This document shows positions 45,383 to 54,623 of a stretch of 64,000 bases of DNA, piece after piece; position 1 is the stretch's first letter; every line of letters begins with the position of its first letter. The notes beneath the pieces were generated by a model, which saw nothing but the letters and a program-made list of their open reading frames with translations, was not told the DNA's origin and made no database searches. Source of the DNA: Amedibacterium intestinale (lineage in GTDB: Bacteria; Bacillota_I; Bacilli_A; Erysipelotrichales; Erysipelotrichaceae); the NCBI RefSeq assembly GCF_010537335.1, contig NZ_AP019711.1, positions 1,240,001 to 1,304,000 of the forward strand, in the 5' to 3' direction. A program made the position numbers and the translations under genes.

Positions 45383-45414
45383 AAAAAGTTTCAGATTTTG
45401 TATCTGAAAACTTT
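45383..45414 (-). terminator. Terminator of the small two-TM protein gene
   Basis: AAGTTTTCAGAT / ATCTGAAACTT stem followed by T's on the minus strand. Overlaps the stop codon. Confidence 0.8.
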
Positions 45415-45724
45415 ATTTTAATAAGTCAATTTGTTTTAATAAATGTTTTTTCCCATTTCGAAAACTCATAGATGCCAATACACCAAACACTCCAGATAGG
45501 ATCGCGAAAACTAAAGCAAGCCACTTCACAATATTCCTTACTATTTCCGGTATATTAGGAAGAAGTGCATCTTTCATCCCACTGAATCCCCAAAAAGCTA
45601 CAGCCGCAAAAGCAATGCATAAAAGAAATGATATCTTTACCCATTTACCTAATCGACGCACTAAAATATTTTCCTGTTGAATCTGCATCTTTAGTTTTTC
45701 TTTTTCTTTTTTATTTAAAGCCAT
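45413..45724 (-). CDS. Small two-helix membrane protein
   Basis: A 103-residue protein with basic N-terminus (ALNKKEKEKLKMQIQQEN) and two hydrophobic segments (about 30-47 and 65-87), ending in a basic tail RNGKKHLLKQIDLL. The amphipathic ends suggest both termini are cytoplasmic. Function unknown. Monocistronic. Confidence 0.65.
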   Translation of the reverse strand: MALNKKEKEKLKMQIQQENILVRRLGKWVKISFLLCIAFAAVAFWGFSGMKDALLPNIPEIVRNIVKWLALVFAILSGVFGVLASMSFRNGKKHLLKQIDLLK

Positions 45725-45847
45725 AAATGAAAATCTCCCTTCCTTTTTCTTATAACTTTGTATAATGAACTTATGTTATTATAAGCAAACTTATAAGAAA
45801 AAATCAACCCCACTTGGGAGGTAGGGCTGATTATTTCATTGCATCTA

Positions 45848-46684
45848 TTATGCTTTTGGTGCTGGAGGAGTACCAAAGAATCCAATCAATGTACCTGCAA
45901 TACCTACAATGATCATCAATAATAAGATTTTAATTGCAGAAATACCTTTTTTAGCCATTAGCCACCAGCATAGAAGCACAAAGCATAATGGCAATACTTT
46001 AGGTAAAGCACCATCTAATTTAGACTGTAATGTAACTGGATTTCCTTCAGAGTCATCCGCAATCTTAATTTTTGTCTGTAACCCAATCCAGCTAGCAGCC
46101 ATAGCACCAACTACAACCTGCCCCATAACGATAACAGATTCACGAAGTGCTGTAGCCTGTTCCCCTACGATAACTTCTACCGCAGATCCACCTAATTCAT
46201 AACCTTTATTATAAATCCATTTCTGGAACCAAGTAATAATCGCATTCCATACAACGATATAGAAGATAGGACCAACAACAGATCCACCTTCAGCAAGACC
46301 AATTGCGATACCTAACAAAATAGGAATTAAAGTACCAACGATCAAAGAATCTCCAATACCTGCCAAAGGTCCCATAAGACCGGCACGAATACCATTGATC
46401 ATTTCATCATCAATATCATCAGCACCATTTGCACGTGCCTCTTCCAAACCAGCTGTGATACCTACGATAATAGTACCAATCTGTGGTTCTGTATTAAAGA
46501 ATGGATAATAAGTTTCCATTGCTTTACACTGTTCTTCTTTTGTATCATATAGTTCCTCAATAATTGGAAGCATTGCCCACATGTAACCAAATGTCTGCAT
46601 GTGTTCGTGAGAGAAACCAGTCAAGTTTCCATAATACCAACGCCAGAAGGAACCATTCAGAGCTTTTTTACTTAACTTTTTCAT
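45848..46684 (-). CDS. PTS mannose/fructose/sorbose family, IID component
   Basis: About 278 residues from the ATG at 46684 (GAGGAGG upstream). N-terminal LNGSFWRWYYGNLTGFSHEHMQTFGY, then the typical MEGPYPFFN-type segment as METYYPFFNTEPQ, GLMGPLAGIGDSLIVGTLIPILLGI, and C-terminal spans. With IIC it forms the membrane channel of the sugar PTS. Starts one base after the IIC stop. Last gene of the operon. Confidence 0.92.
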   Translation of the reverse strand: MKKLSKKALNGSFWRWYYGNLTGFSHEHMQTFGYMWAMLPIIEELYDTKEEQCKAMETYYPFFNTEPQIGTIIVGITAGLEEARANGADDIDDEMINGIRAGLMGPLAGIGDSLIVGTLIPILLGIAIGLAEGGSVVGPIFYIVVWNAIITWFQKWIYNKGYELGGSAVEVIVGEQATALRESVIVMGQVVVGAMAASWIGLQTKIKIADDSEGNPVTLQSKLDGALPKVLPLCFVLLCWWLMAKKGISAIKILLLMIIVGIAGTLIGFFGTPPAPKA

Positions 46685-46685
46685 A

Positions 46686-47519
46686 TTAAATGTCCTCCTC
46701 GTCGTCATCCATAGCAGAAACTGCAACACGACTGTTTCTTAGCATTGTAATCTGGTAATTGATGAAACCAAATGCAACACCAACTAAAGCAGCTGCGATT
46801 AATGTAAGACCCATAGAACCTGCCAATACGAAACCTAACAAGAACATGATAAGGTCTGTAGCCTTTGTAACAACTGATTTTAACAAGATAGCAATACCAA
46901 CACATGGCAACAAGTTACCAACCTGAATCATACACTGTACAAAGATAGAATCCTGACTTAATTTTGTAGCCATTTCAGATACAACTGTTGAACCATAGTA
47001 GTTCAATAAAGTAACAGGAATAAAGGAAATTAAGAAGTGGCTGATTAATGGATATAAAGCATCTACTTTACCAACAACGTGTAAATCTCCCTTATCCAGT
47101 TTTGCCCATCCAATGTGCTGCCAAATTAAGTTCATCATAGCAGTACCATAGAACTGAGAAATACCAATAGTACCAGTAGCTGTTGCTAATGCTGAAGCGA
47201 TACCTTTTGCTTCTTCTCCACCAAAGTCAAATCCAGCACCTTTAACAGCAACATAAGCCAGTGGAATACCAATATAAGAAACGGCACGCAAATCTGCTGC
47301 AACAGTTCCCCCCGGAGTAACCAATGCGATATAAATTAACTGCATTGGAATACCAATTTGAATACATCCAGATACGTCGTTCAAAATTAATCCTACGATC
47401 ATAGAAGCGACCAATGGACGGTTTAATGTATAGTTACCTACAGAGGTACCTAAACATGCAATTGTTGATGCGGCTGTACAACTCATAATCCCAATAAGGA
47501 TAGCCTGCAACCAAGTCAT
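46686..47519 (-). CDS. PTS mannose/fructose/sorbose family, IIC component
   Basis: A 277-residue polytopic protein. Motifs include GTSVGNYTLNRPLVASMIVGLILND and IGIPMQLIYIALVTPGGTVAADLRAVSY, diagnostic of IIC. Forms the transport unit with IID. The acidic C-terminus DDDEEDI lies where the next gene's ribosome site is encoded. Sugar specificity (mannose, glucose, GlcNAc or other) cannot be told from sequence. Confidence 0.93.
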   Translation of the reverse strand: MTWLQAILIGIMSCTAASTIACLGTSVGNYTLNRPLVASMIVGLILNDVSGCIQIGIPMQLIYIALVTPGGTVAADLRAVSYIGIPLAYVAVKGAGFDFGGEEAKGIASALATATGTIGISQFYGTAMMNLIWQHIGWAKLDKGDLHVVGKVDALYPLISHFLISFIPVTLLNYYGSTVVSEMATKLSQDSIFVQCMIQVGNLLPCVGIAILLKSVVTKATDLIMFLLGFVLAGSMGLTLIAAALVGVAFGFINYQITMLRNSRVAVSAMDDDEEDI

Positions 47520-47585
47520 AGTAGTTCATCTCCTTTTCTCTAAACTTGTCTATATAACCCAATTCAATTACTAATTCTCCCAATA

Positions 47586-48077
47586 TTAGTAACCAAATTT
47601 AGATCTGAATTTTGGCCATGAACCAATTGCAGTTTCTTTTAATAATGCGAAATAAACATCATAACCTGCATTTGTCATAGCTTCGCAAGCATCTGCTTCT
47701 TCCTGTGTAATTGATTGATTTTGTCCTAATTTTGTTGCCCCTGGACGATCGTTGCAAGGTCCAATAACAACACGTTTAACATCACTAGGTACAAATCCTT
47801 CATCTACTAAAATTTTCTTCATATCAATTGGATTTTTTGTAATCAAGAAATAACGTTTTTCACTTTTCAATACCTGTTCTTTCTTTTCAAGGAAGTGTTC
47901 CATTGTCCAAATAAACACTTTTTTATCTGTAGAAGCCTTGAAAGACTGTGCCAATACAGGTGTAGTAGCTGCTTTATCATTAACAGCGATAATTCCATCA
48001 CATGGGAATTCCTTAGACCAACGTGTAACAATCTGACCGTGAATAATACGATCATCTACTCGAATAAAACTAATCAT
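47586..48077 (-). CDS. PTS mannose/fructose/sorbose family, IIB component
   Basis: A 163-residue cytoplasmic phosphocarrier. The N-terminal active site is VDDRIIHGQIVTRW, with phosphohistidine His13. It takes phosphate from IIA and gives it to the incoming sugar. Separate IIA and IIB genes, unlike the fused E. coli ManX. Confidence 0.95.
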   Translation of the reverse strand: MISFIRVDDRIIHGQIVTRWSKEFPCDGIIAVNDKAATTPVLAQSFKASTDKKVFIWTMEHFLEKKEQVLKSEKRYFLITKNPIDMKKILVDEGFVPSDVKRVVIGPCNDRPGATKLGQNQSITQEEADACEAMTNAGYDVYFALLKETAIGSWPKFRSKFGY

Positions 48078-48125
48078 AATGTTTCCTCCCTATTATTTAA
48101 TGTTTTACACATTTAAAACCAAATT

Positions 48126-48560
48126 TTATAAATCTTCATCGTCATCATCAGAACCGCCATTTACATTAAAATCACATAGTCCTGCATGACCTTCACTTAA
48201 AATTGTCTGTTTCAATAATTCCATATCATCAAAATTATCTTTCATTAAAACAGCTGTAACAGCCAGTGGCATATTCATTCCGGCAATAACAATTGTGTTC
48301 CCAATTAGTCCTTTTTCACTTAATACATTAACTGCATTTGTGAATGGAGATCCACTTAAAATATCTGCCAATAAAATGATTTGATCATCCGCAGTGATAT
48401 TTGCAACTAATTCTGAAAAGTTTGCAGCAAACTGATCTGCATCCATATCTTCCTTTAGACTTGTACTCAGCACATCTTCTCTGTTACCAGTCATCATTTT
48501 TACTGCGGAATGTAATCCTGGAGCAAATTCGCCATGACTTACCATAACTACATATTTCAT
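48126..48560 (-). CDS. PTS mannose/fructose/sorbose family, IIA component
   Basis: A 144-residue protein with phosphohistidine His9 in VVMVSHGEFAPG and the DQIILLADILSGSPFTNAV segment of ManIIA folds. Accepts phosphate from HPr. First gene of the IIA-IIB-IIC-IID operon. The C-terminus GGSDDDDEDL is unusually acidic. Just upstream lie a promoter and a cre-like box. Confidence 0.93.
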   Translation of the reverse strand: MKYVVMVSHGEFAPGLHSAVKMMTGNREDVLSTSLKEDMDADQFAANFSELVANITADDQIILLADILSGSPFTNAVNVLSEKGLIGNTIVIAGMNMPLAVTAVLMKDNFDDMELLKQTILSEGHAGLCDFNVNGGSDDDDEDL

Positions 48561-48580
48561 TGTATCCTCCTTCTGTAAGT

Positions 48581-48594
48581 TGTAATCGCTTACT
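48581..48594. promoter_or_regulatory. cre-like catabolite box of the mannose PTS
   Basis: TGTAATCGCTTACT matches 13 of 14 positions of the CcpA consensus TGWAANCGNTNWCA. It lies just downstream of the start of transcription, where CcpA would repress. Confidence 0.65.
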
Positions 48595-48605
48595 TTATAT
48601 AAAAT

Positions 48606-48634
48606 ATAATACTATAGATATTCCATCTTTGCAA
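48606..48634 (-). promoter_or_regulatory. Promoter of the mannose PTS operon
   Basis: Minus strand TTGCAA (48629-48634), 17 bp, TATTAT (48606-48611). Confidence 0.55.
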
Positions 48635-48889
48635 TAATTTTCCACTCTCTTTCACATAATATTCACGTAATTCACCATATATTCATATTTTTTCGTATAC
48701 ATAAATGCATATCTTCTTTTCTTGAAAGTCATCCCTTTCAGAAATCGTTTACATTATAAACCATTGTTCTTCAAAATGTAATTTACAAATGTCATCACTT
48801 TTATTTTTATAATTTTATTAATTTACCTATTTGATATTGTACACAGGTTTTAAATTTCACGTTTTGTATCACTTGCCACACTTACCTAA
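48635..48889. other. Upstream region of the mannose PTS with second cre-like box
   Basis: No gene. AGAAATCGTTTACA at 48740-48753 also matches 13 of 14 cre positions. TGTAATTTACA near 48777 is a short palindrome. No sigma-54 type -24/-12 promoter is visible. Confidence 0.45.
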
Positions 48890-48934
48890 AAAATATAAAA
48901 ACGGGATGTTTTTACTACAATAAAAACATTCCCG
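48890..48934 (-). terminator. Terminator upstream of the mannose PTS region
   Basis: Minus-strand CGGGAATGTTTTTA / TAAAAACATCCCG hairpin then TTTTT. Ends the gene at 49012-49554. Confidence 0.8.
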
Positions 48935-49011
48935 CTTCTTCATCACCAATTAGATGATTTAAAAAATATGATTATTAAAAATTATGGAATTGTACAAATT
49001 ATATTTCAAAA

Positions 49012-49554
49012 CTATCTCTTTGTTTTTTTACGTGCTTTCCATGCATCATATGCATCCGATAGCTGCATTCCCATTTTTCTTGAAACAACTACCTTCTGTC
49101 CATCATTCATCAAAACACGTACAACTCGAAAAAAAGTGCCTCGCTGTTCAAAATTCACTATTGATCGAAAGCGAAAGGTTCCTTCATCCACTTGAAATGC
49201 ATCATGACTCAATATCATTCTGCGCTTAGATAAACCATCAAAAATCAATCCAACAAAAATCAAAATCAATGATATATACGCAACACGATACCAGTATAAT
49301 TCCTGTATATCCGCTGTCATTTTGTCTCCTAACAAAAACATAATTACCAGTGTTAAAATACAAAACGATAATATTGTACACAAAAGCATTTGCTGATTCA
49401 CAAATACAAGTTCATCTTTTTTATGAAGACGAATAAAATCTGCTCTGGCTTGCTGGCACTTCATAAAGTTTTGGACATTTTTCCAAAATAAATAGACCAT
49501 ATAGCCTATAATAACAACTGTCACCGTTATTTTAATATAGGGCTCATTTATCAT
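49012..49554 (-). CDS. Membrane protein with PH-like C-terminal domain, function unknown
   Basis: About 180 residues from the ATG at 49554; an upstream ATG at 49593 is possible. Hydrophobic segments lie near residues 8-25, 55-77 and 90-110. They are followed by a soluble, beta-rich tail with SHDAFQVDEGTFRFRSIVNFEQRG, which resembles membrane-anchored PH-like domains. Ends in basic KARKKTKR. Not assigned to a family. Confidence 0.6.
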   Translation of the reverse strand: MINEPYIKITVTVVIIGYMVYLFWKNVQNFMKCQQARADFIRLHKKDELVFVNQQMLLCTILSFCILTLVIMFLLGDKMTADIQELYWYRVAYISLILIFVGLIFDGLSKRRMILSHDAFQVDEGTFRFRSIVNFEQRGTFFRVVRVLMNDGQKVVVSRKMGMQLSDAYDAWKARKKTKR

Positions 49555-49623
49555 ATCACTTTCAACCTCTCTTTTCTTGAAAATATTATACAATATTTAT
49601 ACTGCATTTAAAAGTTACGCTTG

Positions 49624-50244
49624 TCATTTCTGTTTCAAGTTCTTTTTTTGAAATTGTATCGCCCACTCTAAATCTATGTTTTGATAATGCTCATGATCAT
49701 CCTTTGGAAGAATATTTAAAATATTATCATAAATTTGCATATGTACAGCCATCATTTCTTCCCCTTCTTCTGTTTTTACCTTAAACCATATCGATGATTG
49801 TTCCTTTTCACTATCAAAATAGGTTATACAAACAGGATGTTTCTCCTGTTTCCTTAGGTGTAAAAGCAGCTTTAATTTCATTATCGCAATAGCACGATCA
49901 TCATAACCATCTTCTAAAATTTTCATAGTTTCTTTTATTTTTGTTGTATTATCAACATATCGCTTGCAATATGCCTTTTCTTGATATAAAAGATGATCTG
50001 TATCTTTTTGATCATGTTTTGCTTTTATAAATAAAATATATCGATACTTTTTCTCCACAAACAAACAAGGGTGCAGAAAATCTATTTTATTCTTACAACA
50101 GGGGCAAATGGCTGAAAAATAAGTTTCATCTATCAGCTGTTTTTTCAAGTATGGTTCAAAATCAGATAAAATCAGTGTTTCACTTTGTTTATGTGTCTGA
50201 TACCCACAATTTCTACATGTTAACGCTACATAGATAGATTTCAT
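49624..50244 (-). CDS. CpXC-domain protein
   Basis: A 206-residue protein with two CPXC-type pairs, CRNCGY (residues 10-15) and CPCCKNKI (about 47-54), which would form a zinc ribbon, followed by DFLHPCLF. This arrangement defines the CpXC family, whose role is unknown. Followed on the same strand by the membrane-protein gene after 70 bp. Confidence 0.75.
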   Translation of the reverse strand: MKSIYVALTCRNCGYQTHKQSETLILSDFEPYLKKQLIDETYFSAICPCCKNKIDFLHPCLFVEKKYRYILFIKAKHDQKDTDHLLYQEKAYCKRYVDNTTKIKETMKILEDGYDDRAIAIMKLKLLLHLRKQEKHPVCITYFDSEKEQSSIWFKVKTEEGEEMMAVHMQIYDNILNILPKDDHEHYQNIDLEWAIQFQKKNLKQK

Positions 50245-50257
50245 GTTTTTACCCCCT

Positions 50258-50290
50258 AAAAAAGAAACTGTCTTTTACAGACAGTTTCGC
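50258..50290 (-). terminator. Terminator of the Xaa-Pro aminopeptidase gene
   Basis: GAAACTGTC / GACAGTTTC hairpin then TTTTTT on the minus strand. Confidence 0.88.
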
Positions 50291-52099
50291 TTAAATAGCT
50301 CTAGTTGCATGTTTCAGCCATTCTTTTTCTTCATTGTTTAAATATGGAGACACAATGTCATATACTTTCGCATGATATTCATTCAACCATGCAATTTCAT
50401 ATTTTGTCATATACGCTGTGTCAACCCCATCCAAATCAAATGGTACAAAGGTAATTGGTTCTAAATACATGAACTGTCCGTATTCGTTCTTTTCTCCTTT
50501 ACGAACAATCATTTCATTTTCATGACGAATTCCATGAGACCCTTCAATATAAACACCAGGTTCATTTGACTGAATCATACCTTCTTCTAATACACAGCTG
50601 TCATTTCTTTCAGGAACAATTTTCCAGCGGAAACCATTTGGTCCTTCATGCACATTTAACACATGACCAATGCCATGACCTGTACCGCATTTATAATCAA
50701 GATTTAGATCCCATAATGGTCCTCTTGCCAAAATATCCAAATTCATTCCTCTACATCCATATAGGAATTTCGCTTTTGATAAAGCAATGTTAGAGCGAAG
50801 CGTTGTTGTGAAATGGAAACGAATTTCATCACTAATTTCACCTAACACAAATGTACGTGTAATATCTGTAGTTCCATCTAGATACTGACCCCCACTATCT
50901 ACCAAAAGAAGACCTTCTGGCTGCAGCACGTAATTTGTTTCTTCGGTTGCACTGTAATGCATCATAGCACCATGATCTTTATATGCAGTGATAGTATTAA
51001 AACTTGGTTCAATAAAGCCATCCTGCTGTTTACGTAGATTCAACAAATATTCGGTAGCACTTATTTCACTAATTTCTGTTTTCCCAATATTAGTTTTCAG
51101 CCAATACATAAATTTTGTAACTGCCACTGCATCTTTTATATGTGCATGAAGTGTCATTTTCTGTTCAACTTCATTTTTCATAGCTTTCATCATCTGTGAA
51201 GGATTTGGCATAGATACAATTTCTATACTTTCTTTTAATGCAGAAGTAATTGCATAATTCACATAATTTTTATCAAGCATTACACAACTTGCATCTAATG
51301 TCTTTACAAAAGAATAGATGGCATTATACGCATGTATTTCAATATTATTTTCTTTTAGATTCTTATAAATCGCATCATCCAGTTTTGTTTCATCTACAAA
51401 CAGGTGTGCCTTTTCTTCTTCAATAATCAAATAAGAAAGCATAACTGGATAATTTTTTACATCGTTTCCACGCATATTTAAGATCCATGCAATGTCATCC
51501 AGTGTTGTAACAATGTGACAAGAAGCTTTATGTTCCTTCATTACTTTTCGAATATCTTCCAGTTTTTCCTTCGTACTTTTTCCTGTGTATTTTTCTTCTA
51601 AAAAGAAACCTTTTTCCTTTGGAAGAGCAGGACGATCTTCCCAAATCATTCCAACCAAATCTTCTTCACATGAAAAACGAATTTCTTTTCCTTCCAGTTT
51701 TTTAGAAATGCGTTCTACAAGTGCAGTATTCATCGTACGACCATCAAAACCAAGACAATCCTTTACATGCAAAGTATTTTTTAGATATTCATCAATTGAT
51801 GGAACACCTTCTTCTCCCATTCGCATTAGTTCAATAGTTGATCCTTTTAACTGATTTTCTGCCTGAATAAAATATCTTCCATCTGTCCATAAAGCTGCTT
51901 TATCTTCACATACCAGCAAAGTTCCCTGTGAACCAGTAAATCCAGACATATAAGCTCTTGCCTTAAAATGTTCTCCTACATATTCGGTTTCATGAAAATC
52001 GGATGTTGGTATCAAATAAGCATACATTCCTCTTTCTTTCATCAATGTTCTTAATGCTGTTAACTTATCTGTAATTTTCATAGTATTACTCCTTTTCAC
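50291..52099 (-). CDS. Xaa-Pro aminopeptidase (M24B)
   Basis: A 602-residue three-domain enzyme with two creatinase-type N-terminal domains (about 1-310) and a C-terminal pita-bread domain. Metal ligands are in LVDSGGQYLDGTTDITR (two Asp), GTGHGIGHVLNVHEG (His), SNEPGVYIEG (Glu) and GIRHENEMIV (Glu). Removes N-terminal residues preceding proline. Length matches the long eukaryote-like APP1 form found in gut Bacillota. No signal peptide, so cytoplasmic. Confidence 0.93.
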   Translation of the reverse strand: MKRSNTMKITDKLTALRTLMKERGMYAYLIPTSDFHETEYVGEHFKARAYMSGFTGSQGTLLVCEDKAALWTDGRYFIQAENQLKGSTIELMRMGEEGVPSIDEYLKNTLHVKDCLGFDGRTMNTALVERISKKLEGKEIRFSCEEDLVGMIWEDRPALPKEKGFFLEEKYTGKSTKEKLEDIRKVMKEHKASCHIVTTLDDIAWILNMRGNDVKNYPVMLSYLIIEEEKAHLFVDETKLDDAIYKNLKENNIEIHAYNAIYSFVKTLDASCVMLDKNYVNYAITSALKESIEIVSMPNPSQMMKAMKNEVEQKMTLHAHIKDAVAVTKFMYWLKTNIGKTEISEISATEYLLNLRKQQDGFIEPSFNTITAYKDHGAMMHYSATEETNYVLQPEGLLLVDSGGQYLDGTTDITRTFVLGEISDEIRFHFTTTLRSNIALSKAKFLYGCRGMNLDILARGPLWDLNLDYKCGTGHGIGHVLNVHEGPNGFRWKIVPERNDSCVLEEGMIQSNEPGVYIEGSHGIRHENEMIVRKGEKNEYGQFMYLEPITFVPFDLDGVDTAYMTKYEIAWLNEYHAKVYDIVSPYLNNEEKEWLKHATRAI

Positions 52100-52141
52100 T
52101 TACTTTTTTATTGTACTCTTTTTTTTACCAGTTGCCTATGC

Positions 52142-52591
52142 CTATTCTTTATTTTGTTTTAAATTTATCGCATAAGAGCCATGGGCATTTACATAGCAAG
52201 AAGAATCTTTTATTAGAGAAACAAACGCTCTTGCCTGCGCAATGCGAGAACCTGCATGATCACATATTGCCTCTACCAATACCTCATCCCCTTCTTTTAT
52301 TGCTTTTATAAAACTTACGGACATTTGTAAAGTAGGTGTTGCTGCAGCATTACTGGATGCATAGCAAACACATCCCATCGCAACATCTGCCATAGCACTT
52401 ATAATTCCGCCATGAAGTGTTTGATATGGATTTAATTCCCATGTAGAAACTGTAAATTTGATTACGAGCTTTTTTTCTTCAGAATTTATAGATACAAGCT
52501 GCATCTGCAACATTGCATTTATCGTATCTTTCCTATTTTGTCTTTGCTGAATAAAATAAGAGACCCTTTCTTCAAACAGTGTTTTTTCCAT
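52142..52591 (-). CDS. PaaI-family hotdog thioesterase
   Basis: A 149-residue hotdog-fold protein with the catalytic-region motif NPYQTLHGGIISAMADVAMG (His-Gly-Gly then acidic Asp), followed by the beta-strands LQMSVSFIKAIKEGDEVLVEA. By family it cleaves acyl- or aryl-CoA thioesters; substrate unknown. Lies between gltX and the Xaa-Pro peptidase gene, same strand. Confidence 0.85.
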   Translation of the reverse strand: MEKTLFEERVSYFIQQRQNRKDTINAMLQMQLVSINSEEKKLVIKFTVSTWELNPYQTLHGGIISAMADVAMGCVCYASSNAAATPTLQMSVSFIKAIKEGDEVLVEAICDHAGSRIAQARAFVSLIKDSSCYVNAHGSYAINLKQNKE

Positions 52592-52652
52592 GATTTTTAC
52601 CTCTTTATAATAGAAAGAAAGGATACAACAATGTCATATCCTTTTCACTTTT

Positions 52653-54116
52653 TTATTCCTGTACTTCTTTTTCCAGTTTTTCAATACCGATTGCAATACG
52701 GCGAAGTGTTTCTTCTTTTCCTAAAATATGTGCAATTTCAATTGCTCCACCTGGTGTAAATTGTTTTCCTGTAATTGCAGTACGAACTGGCCATAAAATC
52801 TGTCCATTTTTCATTTCCATTTTCTGTGGCAAAGATAATAATACATCATGTACACTTTCTTCACTTGACCAGTCATTTAAGGAAGACAATGCTTCCTGTG
52901 CTGCTTTTAATGCTTTCAATGCAATTTCATATGTTGTTTTCATTTTCTTATGAATATACATAGCATTATCATAAACTGGAAGTTCATCAATAAAATCAAT
53001 ACTTTCTGGAATGGAAGTCAACACATCTGTACGAGGCTGCAAAATTTTCGCAACTGCCAGCATATCCACTGGACGATGAACAGATTCTTCAATATAAGGT
53101 TTTGCCAGTTCATAGAACTTTTCAATATCCATAGCACGTAAATACATTCCATTCATCCATGTAAGTTTATCAATATCAAAGATTGCTGGTGATTTTGAAA
53201 TACGTTTGATATCAAATACTTTAATTAACTCATCTAATGTATAGATTTCCTGTTCTGTTTCCGGAGACCATCCAAGCAATGCAATGTAATTTAAAATTGC
53301 TTCAGGAAGATAGCCTTTTTTCACTAAATCCTGGAAGCTGGCATCCCCATTACGTTTGCTTAGTTTATGCTGTTCATCCTTCATAACTGGTGGTACATGA
53401 ACATAGGTTGGAATCTCCCACCCATAAGATTCATATACCAGATTATATTTAGGAGTTGATGATAAATACTCATTCCCACGTACAACATGTGTAATACCCA
53501 TCTGATGATCATCAATGATATTAGCAAAGTTATAGGTAGGATATCCATCAGATTTTAATAAAACTGATTCATCAAGTACATTATTATCTACTTCAATTCT
53601 TCCATACACTTCATCATCAAAATAGGTTTCTCCACCATGTTTAATTGTCTGACGTACAACATAGCTTTCTCCATTAGCTATTCTTTCTCTTGCCTCTTCT
53701 TTGCTGATATGTTTACAAGGATCATCATATTTAAAAGAAATACCTAGAGATTCTGCTTCTTTACGCTGTTTTTCAATATCTTCTTCTTTACAGAAACAAT
53801 AATGCGCCCCACCTAAATCAACAAGCTCATCTGCATATTTTTTATACATTGGCAATCTTTCAGATTGAACATAGGGTCCATATTCTCCCCCAACATCCGG
53901 TCCTTCATCATGATGTAAACCAACCTGTTTCATTGTATCATAAATAATATCCACAGCACCTTCGACCAAACGCTCCTGGTCTGTGTCCTCAATACGTAAA
54001 ATAAAATCTCCGCCATCATGTTTTGCAATCAAATATTCAAACAATGCAGTACGAAGATTCCCAATGTGCATATATCCTGTTGGACTTGGTGCAAATCTTG
54101 TTCTTACTTTTTTCAT
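52653..54116 (-). CDS. gltX: Glutamyl-tRNA synthetase
   Basis: About 487 residues from the ATG at 54116 (AAAGGA nine bases upstream), chosen over the 18-codon extension to 54170. HIGH-type motif in PSPTGYMHIG, GEYGPYVQSER, and the KMSKS equivalent KLSKRNGD. Class I synthetase charging tRNA-Glu. The zinc-site cysteines CFCKEED are only partly present. tRNA-Gln is encoded just upstream in the opposite direction; if the organism uses the amidotransferase route this enzyme may also charge that tRNA (inference). Confidence 0.96.
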   Translation of the reverse strand: MKKVRTRFAPSPTGYMHIGNLRTALFEYLIAKHDGGDFILRIEDTDQERLVEGAVDIIYDTMKQVGLHHDEGPDVGGEYGPYVQSERLPMYKKYADELVDLGGAHYCFCKEEDIEKQRKEAESLGISFKYDDPCKHISKEEARERIANGESYVVRQTIKHGGETYFDDEVYGRIEVDNNVLDESVLLKSDGYPTYNFANIIDDHQMGITHVVRGNEYLSSTPKYNLVYESYGWEIPTYVHVPPVMKDEQHKLSKRNGDASFQDLVKKGYLPEAILNYIALLGWSPETEQEIYTLDELIKVFDIKRISKSPAIFDIDKLTWMNGMYLRAMDIEKFYELAKPYIEESVHRPVDMLAVAKILQPRTDVLTSIPESIDFIDELPVYDNAMYIHKKMKTTYEIALKALKAAQEALSSLNDWSSEESVHDVLLSLPQKMEMKNGQILWPVRTAITGKQFTPGGAIEIAHILGKEETLRRIAIGIEKLEKEVQE

Positions 54117-54275
54117 ATCCTTCATTCCTTTCGCATGTATAATAATATAATAAAGAATAGGGTTTCGCAATATCCTTATGTAAAACTAAGAAAAAAATTT
54201 TTATTTTTTTATTTTTTATGTTGACAAAAAGATATGTTTAGAGTATTATATATGCGTTGCCGCTAGATAAAACAT

Positions 54276-54351
54276 TGGGGTATAGCCAAGCGGTAAGGCA
54301 CCAGACTCTGAATCTGGCATTTCCTTGGTTCGAATCCAAGTACCCCAGCCA
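54276..54351 (+). tRNA. tRNA-Gln (anticodon CTG)
   Basis: Acceptor TGGGGTA/TACCCCA, anticodon stem CCAGA/TCTGG with loop CTCTGAA, T-loop TTCGAAT and encoded CCA. The TGGGGTA start is typical of tRNA-Gln. Confidence 0.93.
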
Positions 54352-54362
54352 TATAAATATTG

Positions 54363-54387
54363 AAGCCTTTATTTAAAGGCTTTTTTT
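54363..54387 (+). terminator. Terminator after tRNA-Gln
   Basis: AAGCCTTT / AAAGGCTT hairpin followed by seven T's. Confidence 0.88.
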
Positions 54388-54623
54388 GTGTTTTATAATA
54401 AATTCTCCGCAAAATCTGGAGCAAATTCTTGCCTTCTTTTCAAAGAAAAAGCACTCATCCTTATGTATTGTTTTAATTCCATACTCTTTTACTTACCTTT
54501 AATATATCGAGGTAAGCTTTTACATTTTAAAATCACAGAAAAGAATTCAATTAATAGAAATCTTATATTCATTCTATAGTATAATAGGAACAAAGAAAAC
54601 ATCTTATAAAAGGAGTTTACAAA

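Noticed and set aside
48635-48889. Sigma-54 promoter for the mannose-family PTS, as in levanase-type operons
   Set aside because: TGGCA occurs at the right strand near 48875 but no TTGC follows at the needed spacing, and no LevR-type activator gene is adjacent.
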